The position numbers and the translations under genes are program-made. The notes beneath the pieces were generated by a model. It did no database searches and had not been told where the DNA came from. It saw only the letters and a program-made list of their open reading frames with translations. A DNA stretch of 64,000 nucleotides, taken from Anaerolineales bacterium (lineage in GTDB: Bacteria > Chloroflexota > Anaerolineae > Anaerolineales > UBA11858). Shown here piece by piece: positions 43,090 to 51,549 of this stretch. The stretch is from contig JANQED010000120.1 of NCBI GenBank assembly GCA_028278545.1, positions 1 to 64,000 of the forward strand, given 5' to 3'. Each line of letters begins with the position of its first letter. Position 1 is the first letter of the stretch.

Positions 43090-44454
43090 TTAGTTCGCGC
43101 TAAATTCTTTCAAAATGCGCACAACGTGCTTGGCATGCTTGACATACAAATCCAGGCGCATATTTTCATTAGGAGCGTGAGCGTTCGTGCCCGGATAGCC
43201 GCAGCCGGCCGTGGCGACAGGTTGATTGAGGACGTGTACGAAGGGATAATTAGGCCCCGACCCACCGATCATGGGAACGATCTGCATGGGCGTGCCATAG
43301 ATTTCTGTGGCAGTCTCAACGACGGTCTTGATGAAGGGGTCGTCCGGGTCTGTCCGGGCCGGAGGCCCGCCTCCCAGGAACTTGATTTCGATGTCGGAGA
43401 AACCCTCGGCATCCAGATGGGCGCGCAACTGTTCGAGCACCTCGGGAGGGGTTTGATTCGGAACCAGACGAAAATCGACTTTGGCCGAGGCTCTTGCCGG
43501 GAGCACTGTTTTAGAGCCTTCACCCTGGTATCCCGATGTCAGGCCGCAGACCGTGCAGGTTGGCTCAAAGACTTCGGCCAGGCGCAGGTCCACGCCGCCT
43601 GGCAAATCTTTCAGGAAAGATTTCACACCATAGCGTGTCTTGTACTCATCCGCGGGATCAGGCAGCGCAGCTAATAATTCCTTGTCGCGCCCGGTGTAAG
43701 GCACAAGGGGGTCGTAGAAGCCTGGGATGCGGATGTGTTCATCTTCATCTTTGAGGGAGTTCAATGCCCAGACCAGACGCCAGGCTGCGTTGGGAAAGAT
43801 CGAGCCCCCTAAGCCAGAGTGAACATCGATTTCAGCAGTTTCAACGGAGAGTTCCACGTAGCAGATACCGCGCAGACCGACGTACTGCATGGGGACTTCT
43901 TCGAAGTTGACCGCGCCGAACTCCCAAACGCAGGCGTCGGCAGCCAACAGTTCCTGATTCTTTTCGATGAAGTCGGGTAAATGCACGCTGCCAATTTCCT
44001 CTTCGCCCTCGATGACGAACTTGATATTACAGGGCAGTTCTCCATCCTCTGCGAGCAAAGCGTCAATGGCGAAAAGTCGGCTGGTGATGTGCCCTTTATC
44101 GTCGCTGACGCCTCGGGCGTAGAGTTTGTCATCGCGCAACGTGGGTTCGAAGGCCGGGCTTTCCCAAAGTTCCAGCGGCTCAGCGGGCTGCACGTCGTAA
44201 TGGTTGTAGAACAGCAAGGTTTTATCTCGCCGCGCCCCTGCACGCTCAGCGATCACGACCGGGGCGCCGCCTGTGGGCATAATTTCCGCTTTAAAGCCGC
44301 GCTTTATCAACATCTCGGCGACCATTTGGGCGGTCTCCTGCATACCCCAGTTTTGGGCGGCCACGCTGGGTTGTGCGCAAAGTTCAGATAGCTCCTGGAT
44401 GCTCTCATCAAGGTTTTTATCCAGATATTTGTCGAAAGGGGCGAATTCGCTCAT
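43090..44454 (-). CDS. M20 family dipeptidase
   Basis: A 454-residue zinc dipeptidase/carboxypeptidase of the M20/M28 clan (CNDP-like group). Metal ligands are H85 and D87 in YNHYDVQP, D118 in GVSDDKG, the catalytic and ligand Glu pair at 151-152 in IEGEEEIGS, and later residues in HSGLGGS and the C-terminal NAHAPNE. No signal peptide, so it acts in the cytoplasm on small peptides. It shares the strand with the sensor kinase and regulator genes and may be transcribed with them. Confidence 0.92.
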   Translation of the reverse strand: MSEFAPFDKYLDKNLDESIQELSELCAQPSVAAQNWGMQETAQMVAEMLIKRGFKAEIMPTGGAPVVIAERAGARRDKTLLFYNHYDVQPAEPLELWESPAFEPTLRDDKLYARGVSDDKGHITSRLFAIDALLAEDGELPCNIKFVIEGEEEIGSVHLPDFIEKNQELLAADACVWEFGAVNFEEVPMQYVGLRGICYVELSVETAEIDVHSGLGGSIFPNAAWRLVWALNSLKDEDEHIRIPGFYDPLVPYTGRDKELLAALPDPADEYKTRYGVKSFLKDLPGGVDLRLAEVFEPTCTVCGLTSGYQGEGSKTVLPARASAKVDFRLVPNQTPPEVLEQLRAHLDAEGFSDIEIKFLGGGPPARTDPDDPFIKTVVETATEIYGTPMQIVPMIGGSGPNYPFVHVLNQPVATAGCGYPGTNAHAPNENMRLDLYVKHAKHVVRILKEFSAN

Positions 44455-44575
44455 TTTTTCTCCTGTGAATCGGTTCGTCGGTTTGATTGTTTGTCTGCGG
44501 GTACGGCTCGGTCACGCCACTAGCGGGCCAGACCGGCCTAAGCTGTCCTGGATTATGAAGACAATTAGTGATTTG

Positions 44576-45121
44576 CTATTCACCGAGGATCCAGGTCATT
44601 GATTGGGCGCCAGCGTAGGCGAATAGAGTCATTTTCAACGTCACACCGAGCAAAACGGCCACTAAAAACCTGTGCAGGGGCATCTTCAGCACACCGGCGG
44701 CGACACCGGCCACGTCGAAGGTGGGGTTGGGGATGGCGGCCAGAAATAGAATGGCCCAAAAACCATACTTCTGCACCCAATTTGTCAGCCGTTGATACAA
44801 TTCTGCTCGCTCCACGACCGCCTGACCGCTGAAACCAGCCAGATAGCCGGATAACTCACCTAATGCACCTCCGGCGCCGGCAGCAATGCCAACCAAAAAC
44901 GGGTTAAAAACCGCTCCCATGGCGATGACCACCGCGATCCCTGGGGCGGGCAGAAACACCGTGGCGTTGGTCAGCAATGCGATCAAGAAGATGCCCGGAT
45001 ACCCGTAAACAGCCAGTTCCTCAGCTTTGTCGCGCACCGAGTATACGAAGATCGTAATGCCGATGACCAGCAGCAGGGCCAGGATGCGGATAACCGTCAG
45101 GCCGTGTTTACCAAGTTTCAA
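44576..45121 (-). CDS. VTT/DedA-like membrane protein
   Basis: A 181-residue protein with an N-terminal membrane helix (10-28) and the VTT (SNARE-associated/DedA) core: re-entrant FLPAPGIAVVIAMGAVF, GALGELSGYLAGF with the conserved Gly/Glu, and AIPNPTFDVAGVAAG followed by a final hydrophobic pair. These proteins are thought to flip or move lipids such as undecaprenyl phosphate. The start appears to be TTG at 45119-45121, since no ATG in frame precedes the first helix. The closest relatives in style are YqaA/TVP38-type proteins. Confidence 0.8.
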   Translation of the reverse strand: MKLGKHGLTVIRILALLLVIGITIFVYSVRDKAEELAVYGYPGIFLIALLTNATVFLPAPGIAVVIAMGAVFNPFLVGIAAGAGGALGELSGYLAGFSGQAVVERAELYQRLTNWVQKYGFWAILFLAAIPNPTFDVAGVAAGVLKMPLHRFLVAVLLGVTLKMTLFAYAGAQSMTWILGE

Positions 45122-45232
45122 TGCATTGCTCTCGATGAGGAAAACCGCTTTCTTGTGTTCGCCGGTCGGATACTAATTTTGGCATTGCAGCTTGTTGGGC
45201 AAACTCACGTTGCTCTGTAAAAGCCGGGGTTC

Positions 45233-45868
45233 TCAAGTGTTGTTGGGCAGCAGACTTTCGATGCGGGCCACAACCATGTCGAGAGCTACGGTGTTGTAGC
45301 CCCCCTCGGGGATGATCACGTCAGCGTAGCGTTTGGAGGGATCTACGAACTCAAGGTGCATGGGGCGCACGGTATCCATATATTGCTCGATCACGCTCTG
45401 CGTTGTACGCCCGCGCTCGGCGATATCGCGCTCGAGCCTGCGGATAAAGCGGATGTCAGGATCGGTGTCAACGAAGATCTTCACATCGAAGAGTTTGCGC
45501 AGTTTTGGTTCGGCAAATATCAGGATTCCCTCGACAATAATCACGGCTTGCGGCTCAACGGGGATCGTTTGTTTTGTGCGGGTATGGGTCTTGAAGTCGT
45601 AGATGGGTAGTTGGATGGTCTGCCAGTTTTTGAGGCTCTCGACGTGTTGAATGATTAATGGCGTATCCAGCGAATCGGGGTGGTCGAAATTGATCTTGGC
45701 GCGCTGGGGAAGGGGCAAATCGCTCAGATCTTTGTAGTAAGCATCATGTGCGAGGAAGGCGATCTTCTTTTCGCCGACTTGCTCCAGAATCACATTGGCA
45801 ATGGTGGTCTTTCCAGACCCGGTACCACCTGCGATTCCGATGACGATAGGAGTTGGCTGATTGGTCAT
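45233..45868 (-). CDS. udk: Uridine kinase
   Basis: A 211-residue P-loop kinase that phosphorylates uridine or cytidine to the monophosphate (pyrimidine salvage). The ATP-binding loop GIAGGTGSGKTT is at 11-22; DAYYKDL, NFDHPDSLDTPL and the nucleoside-site IYDFKTHTR are typical for the family, as is VEGILIF. The length matches bacterial Udk. It appears to be transcribed alone. Together with uridine phosphorylase at 2.0-2.8 kb it covers both fates of uridine. Confidence 0.94.
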   Translation of the reverse strand: MTNQPTPIVIGIAGGTGSGKTTIANVILEQVGEKKIAFLAHDAYYKDLSDLPLPQRAKINFDHPDSLDTPLIIQHVESLKNWQTIQLPIYDFKTHTRTKQTIPVEPQAVIIVEGILIFAEPKLRKLFDVKIFVDTDPDIRFIRRLERDIAERGRTTQSVIEQYMDTVRPMHLEFVDPSKRYADVIIPEGGYNTVALDMVVARIESLLPNNT

Positions 45869-45965
45869 ATGAAAATTATACAGGATATCTGGCTTTGTGC
45901 GGCGTTTCGAGACGACGTTTGGGCTGGCAGCAGTTTCTTTGAGTTGAATCTGCCTCCGGTAGGTA

Positions 45966-46721
45966 TCAAAACTTCTCCATGGCTTCCTGCAGACGTTTGC
46001 GGCCCTCGGGGGAGTACCAGCATTCGATGAACTGGTTTTTCTTTTGTTCGTACTCCGCCATGATCTTTGTTTCTACGGGCTTTGTGCGGTTTTCTTTGAT
46101 GATTCGATAAGCATCGCCGGGCATATCCCCAAGGGTTTTGATTTTCTCTATCGAAGCAGATAATAATTTCTCTAAAGGCAGCACCCGGTCGACCATGCCT
46201 AGGCGTAGTAAATCCTCAGATGGGTAGAACTCCCCCAATTCCAGGACGTCGCGCCCCCTTTTGGTGCCGATCAGGTCTCGCAGAATGCAGTCCACCAGAT
46301 ATGGCACCGGTACACCGAGCTTGATCTCGTTCAATCCCATCAGCTTGTGACCTTCGGCGATGAAACGGTAATCGCAGCACAGCGCCAGGATGCAGCCTCC
46401 CGCGACCGCGTGACCTGTGATGGCGGCGATTGTCGGTTTGGGGAAGGTATACAGGCTCAAAGCGAAGCGGTTGAACGTCTCGTAGAATTTGCCGAACTCC
46501 GTCTGGCTGAGACCGAATAAGTTTGGGATGTCGAACCCAATTGAGAAAAATTTTTCATTGGAGCTGGCGACGACCACGCTGCTGATTTGTGGGTCATGGC
46601 GGGTGTCTGCCAATGCCTCATCTAGTTCGTGCACCATTTGCAGGGTGATGGTATTGGTGACCTGGTTATCGAGCTTGATGATCCTGACCGTGGCTTGGTC
46701 TCCAAAGGTGATAAATTTCAT
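45966..46721 (-). CDS. Enoyl-CoA hydratase/isomerase family protein
   Basis: A 251-residue crotonase-fold protein. It has the oxyanion-hole segments SSNEKFFSIGFD (first strand) and ITGHAVAGGCILALCCDYRF (second), and a long C-terminal helix. The position that holds the first catalytic Glu in enoyl-CoA hydratases is less clear (LMGLNEIKLG region), so it may catalyse another crotonase reaction. It is followed upstream by a nucleoside deoxyribosyltransferase-like gene (14-nt gap, same strand); no other fatty acid oxidation genes are close. Confidence 0.85.
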   Translation of the reverse strand: MKFITFGDQATVRIIKLDNQVTNTITLQMVHELDEALADTRHDPQISSVVVASSNEKFFSIGFDIPNLFGLSQTEFGKFYETFNRFALSLYTFPKPTIAAITGHAVAGGCILALCCDYRFIAEGHKLMGLNEIKLGVPVPYLVDCILRDLIGTKRGRDVLELGEFYPSEDLLRLGMVDRVLPLEKLLSASIEKIKTLGDMPGDAYRIIKENRTKPVETKIMAEYEQKKNQFIECWYSPEGRKRLQEAMEKF

Positions 46722-46735
46722 AAGCGCCTCCGCTT

Positions 46736-47152
46736 TTATAGTGTTGTTAGCCCCTCACCTCGAACCCAGTCGAGAAATGAGTCCAGGGTTGGAAAGACAT
46801 GTCGGGAGAGTGCTTGCACCACCCAATTCGCTGCCATAGGGGAGATGCTGATGACGGGTTTGCCCTTGTCGTAAGCGCGGATCATTTCGAGCGCGGTGCC
46901 CATGCTGGCCTCTGGCAAGTAGGCTACAACTACATCAGCGTTGCCGGCCTCCTCAGCCATATCGAGAAGAACTTGTCGGGCGCGCTCGTGGTCATATTCT
47001 GGACTGTCGGGAAACAGCGAAAAGGGGTCAACGACCTCGGCCTCTTGATGCTCTTTCAAGATCGCCGTTCGAATGATTTGTCGATAATCCTGGCTGGTAA
47101 TCCCTTTGCCCTTTTTTGAGCCTTGCATGACTCCGGCGATGAAAACACGCAT
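46736..47152 (-). CDS. Nucleoside 2-deoxyribosyltransferase-like protein
   Basis: A 138-residue Rossmann-like protein. It starts with VFIAGVMQGS, a typical first strand, and has a middle helix followed by NADVVVAYLPEASMGTALEM, which matches the motif of the nucleoside 2-deoxyribosyltransferase/DUF4406 fold with the catalytic Glu in the SMGTALE segment. The function is likely hydrolysis or exchange of an N-glycosidic bond in a nucleotide, but not certain. AAGGAGAG precedes the ATG. It is the first gene of a pair with the enoyl-CoA hydratase-like gene. Confidence 0.75.
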   Translation of the reverse strand: MRVFIAGVMQGSKKGKGITSQDYRQIIRTAILKEHQEAEVVDPFSLFPDSPEYDHERARQVLLDMAEEAGNADVVVAYLPEASMGTALEMIRAYDKGKPVISISPMAANWVVQALSRHVFPTLDSFLDWVRGEGLTTL

Positions 47153-47351
47153 GATTGCTCTCCTTTGGTATTGATCCCCACCATTAAAACATGATTATCG
47201 CCAAAAAGGGGAGGTAAGCTCAAGTTCTGGAACGGAGTCAATATCTTGTGGATTAGTCGTTGAGAAAACTTGTTTGTGCTCATGATAGAATACCTTGGGT
47301 GGGAAGCAAGGATCGAGGCTTCAAACCCAATGGAAATCGATGAATCAAAAG

Positions 47352-47423
47352 AGCCACTGATGGGAATCGAACCCATAACCGATCGCTTACGAAGCGATTG
47401 CTCTACCTTTGAGCTACAGTGGC
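47352..47423 (-). tRNA. tRNA-Thr (anticodon CGT)
   Basis: Read on the minus strand, the sequence folds into a full cloverleaf: acceptor stem GCCACTG/CAGTGGC, D-arm GCTC/GAGC, anticodon stem ATCGC/GCGAT with loop TTCGTAA (anticodon CGT, reading ACG), and T-arm ATGGG/CCCAT with loop TTCGATT. The discriminator base is U (T) and CCA is not encoded. It is the only gene in the 367 bp between the deoxyribosyltransferase-like gene and the next glycosyltransferase; I see nothing else there. Confidence 0.93.
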
Positions 47424-47519
47424 ACAGCCCAAATTATACCAGGCAAGTTTGCTGGTGAGCTAGTGGCATTGAGGCATTGAACGTTCTGATTTGTTTGGAG
47501 TATTGGTATTGAGTTGATT

Positions 47520-48764
47520 ATGCGGATCGCTATGCTTTCTTATCATACCTGCCCGTTGGCAATTTTGGGCGGGAAAGACACCGGGGGGATGAATGTCTAT
47601 GTGCGGGAGTTATGTCGCGTATTGGGTCGCTCGGGCATCAAGGTAGATGTTTACACGCGCTCTCAAGATGAGCATGTCCCCCATGTCTCTCATGATTTGG
47701 GGTTTGGCAACCGGGTCGTGCATATTCCTGCGGGTCCAGAAGTACCGCTTCCCAGGCAGGAACTGGCTGAACATCTGCCCACCTTTGTGGAGCATATCCT
47801 CGCATTTGCCGCGCAGAAGAGTTTCCAGTACGATCTTATTCACAGCCACTATTGGATGTCGGGCATCGCGGCGCGTGATTTACAGGCCGCCTGGGACGTG
47901 CCCATAGTGCACATGTTCCATACATTGGGGCTAATGAAACAGCGTGTCGCGCAGAATCCTCACGAGGCTGAGGGGAATTATCGAATCGATGGGGAACGTG
48001 AAGTGCTCAATCTGGCTGATCGGATCGTTGCCGCGACTATCGCTGAGGAAGCCCAACTCCAATGGCTTTATCAGGCTGACACGGAAAAAATCGTTGTGAT
48101 TCCTCCCGGCGTGGACACCTGTCAGTTTTACCCCATCCCCTCCGACGAAGCTAAAGAGTATATTGGCATCTCGCCTCATGACCCCATGTTGTTATTCGTC
48201 GGGCGCATCGAACCGCTCAAAGGGATCGATACCCTTATCCAGGCGATTGGGTTAATGGCCCAGCAGGAGGCTTTCACGGGCCATCGGTTGTGCTTATCGA
48301 TCATCGGTGGTGATCCTGATGTCGGCCGAGAGGAGAGTAGTGATGAGATGTCGCGCTTGCAGGCCTTGAGCACCGAGAACGGCCTGGATGACTTCGTGAC
48401 CTTTCTGGGCCGGCGCAGCCAAGAGACCCTGCCGTATTATTACTCGGCGGCTGAGGCGGTAATCATGCCCTCCCATTATGAATCCTTTGGGATGGTGGCT
48501 CTCGAAGCCATGGCTTGTGGTACGCCAGTGGTGGCTTCACAAGTGGGGGGGCTTGCCTTCCTGGTACAAGATGGAGAGACTGGTTATCACATCAACGTTG
48601 GCGATGTGGACGCGCTCAGCGAGCGGCTGACTACCTTACTCAAAGATCGAAAACTGCGCCGAAGGCTATCCAAACAGGCAGCCGTTTTCGCCCAAGATTA
48701 TGCCTGGGAGAATATTGCAAAGCGCATGATCACCTTGTATACAGATGTCTTGGGCACAGATTAG
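47520..48764 (+). CDS. GT4 glycosyltransferase, MshA/sucrose-synthase-like
   Basis: A 414-residue GT-B glycosyltransferase. N-terminal SYHTCPLAILGGKDTGGMNVYVREL is the loop seen in MshA (inositol 1-phosphate glycosyltransferase) and sucrose-phosphate-synthase-like enzymes; further HSHYWMSG, VIPPGVD, GRIEPLKGID and the E-x7-E element ESFGMVALEAMACG. No other mycothiol genes are nearby, so the product cannot be assigned; a glycolipid, sucrose or compatible-solute role is also possible. A TTG at 47514 precedes the ATG by two codons. It is convergent with the M29 aminopeptidase gene, only 6 bp apart. Confidence 0.87.
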   Translation: MRIAMLSYHTCPLAILGGKDTGGMNVYVRELCRVLGRSGIKVDVYTRSQDEHVPHVSHDLGFGNRVVHIPAGPEVPLPRQELAEHLPTFVEHILAFAAQKSFQYDLIHSHYWMSGIAARDLQAAWDVPIVHMFHTLGLMKQRVAQNPHEAEGNYRIDGEREVLNLADRIVAATIAEEAQLQWLYQADTEKIVVIPPGVDTCQFYPIPSDEAKEYIGISPHDPMLLFVGRIEPLKGIDTLIQAIGLMAQQEAFTGHRLCLSIIGGDPDVGREESSDEMSRLQALSTENGLDDFVTFLGRRSQETLPYYYSAAEAVIMPSHYESFGMVALEAMACGTPVVASQVGGLAFLVQDGETGYHINVGDVDALSERLTTLLKDRKLRRRLSKQAAVFAQDYAWENIAKRMITLYTDVLGTD

Positions 48765-48770
48765 ATAGTT

Positions 48771-49874
48771 CTATATTTGAAATTCCCCATCCTTATATAA
48801 CAGCTCTCCATCGACGCGGATTTCGCTATCTTCTTTGACATCACAAATGAAGTCCCAGTGGATGCTGGACTTGTTCGTGCTTCCGGTCTCAGGATAGCCC
48901 GCACCCACGGCCATGTGGAAAGTGCCGCCGATCTTCTCATCGAACAGGATGCTCTTGGTGAATCGCTGGATGCCGTAGTTGGTGCCGATGGCGAACTCGC
49001 CCAGATATTTAGCGCCTTCGTCGGTCTCAAGCTGTGAGAGCAGAAATTCTTCGTTCTTTTCAGCGCTGGCCTTGACCACTTTCCCGTCCTTGAACTCCAA
49101 ACGCACCCCCTCGACCTCGCGTCCGCAGCGGATGGCCGGATAGGTGAAGTTCACCCAGCCGTTGGCGGAGTCTTCGACAGGGCCAGTGAAAACCTCGCCG
49201 CTGGGCATGTTCTTTTCTCCATCGGAGTTGATGAAAGTGCGCCCCTCGATGGATAGGGTCAGGTCAGCGTTGGGGCTTTTCACAGTGACGATCTTTTTGC
49301 CCGCCAACCAGTCGATGATTTTCTGCTGCTCATCGTGGATCTTTTGCCATTCGGCGATGGGGTTCTCTTGGTCGCAGAAAGTAGCGGCGTAGACGAAATC
49401 TTCGTAATCTCTGAGGCTCATGTCAGCTTCTTGGGCGTACGCCGGGCAGGGGAATTGGGTGCCCACCCAGCGCAGTTCTTTGGCTGCCGAGCGGCGCAAG
49501 TAGGTTTCGGTGAGTTCCCGGTGAGCTACTGCTTTGATGCGCTCTTTTTCGGGGTCGATGGCGGTCAGTGCGCGGGTGTTGGATGAAGCCCGGATGCCCA
49601 TCAGCACATCTGCTTCATCGTAAAGCACTTTGTTGACAGGGGATACCCAGTTGAGCTGCTCTTCGCTGGCCTCTTCCATGAAAGCCTCGCTGAGGCCGTC
49701 GCTGGAGAGTTGTATGGTCGGATTACCTCCAGCCTTGACAACTTGACGTACTACTTCGACGACCAGGGGTTCGGCAATAACGTCGCCGCGCACCAGCACC
49801 CAATCACCCGTTTTGATCTTCACAGAGTAGTTGACTAATAAACAAGCAAGTTTGACTAATCGGGGGTCGGGCAT
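48771..49874 (-). CDS. M29 family aminopeptidase
   Basis: A 367-residue metallo-aminopeptidase of the M29 (AmpS/aminopeptidase T) family, typical of thermophiles and Chloroflexota. Metal-ligand regions are visible: RLEFKDG and LGEFAIGTN with acidic ligands, HMAVGAGYPETGSTNKSSIHWD with His and Asp. The ATG at 49874 has AGGAGAG at good distance; a longer frame adds nine residues without support. It removes N-terminal residues from peptides in the cytoplasm. The 230 bp upstream holds no recognisable gene. Confidence 0.92.
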   Translation of the reverse strand: MPDPRLVKLACLLVNYSVKIKTGDWVLVRGDVIAEPLVVEVVRQVVKAGGNPTIQLSSDGLSEAFMEEASEEQLNWVSPVNKVLYDEADVLMGIRASSNTRALTAIDPEKERIKAVAHRELTETYLRRSAAKELRWVGTQFPCPAYAQEADMSLRDYEDFVYAATFCDQENPIAEWQKIHDEQQKIIDWLAGKKIVTVKSPNADLTLSIEGRTFINSDGEKNMPSGEVFTGPVEDSANGWVNFTYPAIRCGREVEGVRLEFKDGKVVKASAEKNEEFLLSQLETDEGAKYLGEFAIGTNYGIQRFTKSILFDEKIGGTFHMAVGAGYPETGSTNKSSIHWDFICDVKEDSEIRVDGELLYKDGEFQI

Positions 49875-50107
49875 AATACTCTCCTGATGATTGAGCCTCA
49901 AACTTCCGAAATCTTTGCAATATCATGCTTCCTGTCGTATGAGATTTCCGAAGCTTCACATTTTCCAAAAGACCGCTGGATTATACCATTTGCATGCCGA
50001 TTGAGTTACGCTCACCACTCCCAATCGAGACTGCGGGTTGATAATCTCATAGGGTATACTATCTGGCTAGTACTGGTTTTCGAATGATTGAGCGGAGATA
50101 ACCTGTT

Positions 50108-50584
50108 ATGAAGGATAGAAGCGCGCATCTATGCAAGAGATTGCGGAGTTCACTTGAGAAATCCCTGGCCTTTTTCAAAGCGTTGAGGCCCGAGGAATGG
50201 GCTGAGCAGATCTACTCAGAAGGCGCCTCCTGGACCATCAAGCAAATTCTGGCGCATTTCGTAATGGCTGAAGATGGCATGGTGCGCCTGATGGCGAATA
50301 TCGTCGAGACCGGGAAAGGTGTCCCCGAGGACTTTGATTTGGATTCATACAACGAGTATAGGGTCAACAAGGTCGGGGACGCTTCTAGCGAAGAACTTTT
50401 AGATCAATTTGTTGAAGCCAGGGAGAAAACCATCCAGATGGTTGCCTCGTTTGGCGATGAAGATCTGGAGAAAACCGGGCGGCATCCCTGGTTGGGGATG
50501 GCATCCGTGGAGGAAATCATCAAACTGATGTACCGTCACAATCAAGTTCATCAGCGGGAAATCCGTGCGGCGTTGGAACGTTAG
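50108..50584 (+). CDS. DinB/DUF664-like four-helix protein
   Basis: A 158-residue DinB-fold protein. The three His that bind the metal in this superfamily are visible: His50 in LAHFVMAE, and His144 and His148 in YRHNQVHQREI. Other hallmarks are the starting helix and SWTIKQILAH. Members act as thiol-dependent transferases or have unknown roles; here the substrate is unknown. It is the first of several plus-strand genes (UbiA-like, MoeA). Confidence 0.82.
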   Translation: MKDRSAHLCKRLRSSLEKSLAFFKALRPEEWAEQIYSEGASWTIKQILAHFVMAEDGMVRLMANIVETGKGVPEDFDLDSYNEYRVNKVGDASSEELLDQFVEAREKTIQMVASFGDEDLEKTGRHPWLGMASVEEIIKLMYRHNQVHQREIRAALER

Positions 50585-50618
50585 CATATAGCTCCTTCAT
50601 GCACACTATTTTGCTCTT

Positions 50619-51521
50619 ATGACCTTTTACGCTATTCGAAATCTCTTGCGTATCTCTCGCCCTCTATTTTTATTGGACGCAGCCCTCACTTATACCCTAG
50701 GTGTGGGCATTGCTCACTACCTGGGCGCATTGATCGATGCAGGAATGGTTGCGCTTGGTTTAGCCTGGGTTCTTGCCCTGCAGCTCAGCGCTCATTATCT
50801 GTATGCTTACTTCGCTCAAGAGAGCTCGATGGAAACCGATGACCCTGACTGGCATACCCAGGGGGATTTCGGCAAGCGAATGACCCGGGAATTGCCTCTT
50901 TGGGTGGGGATTACCGCGCTTACCCTGGTTACCTCCTTCTCCTTGCTGTTGATCCGTTCTGGGGATGTTGAAAGTGGCGTATACATTGTGATGGCTTTGA
51001 TCGCCCTGGGCGCATTCGTCGCTGCGCTGCCGCCTCTTCGCCTGGCGGATACGGCCTATCGCGGCTTGATCCCATCGATTGTGTTGGCCAATCTTGTCCC
51101 CGGGCTGGCTTTTATGCTGCAAACGGGGGATATCCACCGCCTGGTATCCATGAGCACCTTTCCGATCACCCTTTTGCACTACGCCATGTTGTTGGTTTTC
51201 GAGTTCCAACGTTACGCGCAGGATTTAAAGCATGATCGCCCCATGCTCATGATCCGTTTGGGGTGGCAGCGAGGGATGCGCTTGATCAATCTGCTGGTGC
51301 TCTCGGCATACCTGCTCTTGGGCGTTGCCATGCTGATCGGCCTGCCGACTGATATTGCTTTGCCCGCTTATCTGGCCCTGCCCCTGGGTTTATTTCTGAT
51401 CTGGTATCTCACGCGCATCGGCGCTGGCGCAAAGCCTCACTGGGGCGCGTTGAACATCACCGCCATGCTCGTCTATGGCCTCACGGTTTACCTGCTGACC
51501 TTTTCCTTCTGGACTCACTAA
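50619..51521 (+). CDS. UbiA-like prenyltransferase family membrane protein
   Basis: A 300-residue protein with about eight or nine membrane helices and UbiA-like layout (SRPLFLLDAALTYTLG start). The first Asp-rich motif expected as N-x3-D-x3-D is poorly kept: the matching region around residues 58-75 reads HYLYAYFAQESSMETD. The second motif is weak too (AQDLKHDRP). It may therefore transfer a prenyl group in an altered way or have lost the activity. The ribosome-binding site is weak. It lies between the DinB-like and moeA genes on the same strand. Confidence 0.65.
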   Translation: MTFYAIRNLLRISRPLFLLDAALTYTLGVGIAHYLGALIDAGMVALGLAWVLALQLSAHYLYAYFAQESSMETDDPDWHTQGDFGKRMTRELPLWVGITALTLVTSFSLLLIRSGDVESGVYIVMALIALGAFVAALPPLRLADTAYRGLIPSIVLANLVPGLAFMLQTGDIHRLVSMSTFPITLLHYAMLLVFEFQRYAQDLKHDRPMLMIRLGWQRGMRLINLLVLSAYLLLGVAMLIGLPTDIALPAYLALPLGLFLIWYLTRIGAGAKPHWGALNITAMLVYGLTVYLLTFSFWTH

Positions 51522-51549
51522 TCTCTGACCTGTAGCCCCTGACTCATCT

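Noticed and set aside
47514-47522. Start codon choice TTG-ATT-ATG in front of the GT4 gene (also at 26007-26015)
   Set aside because: The same pattern occurs twice, probably by chance; the ATG was chosen but the TTG cannot be excluded.
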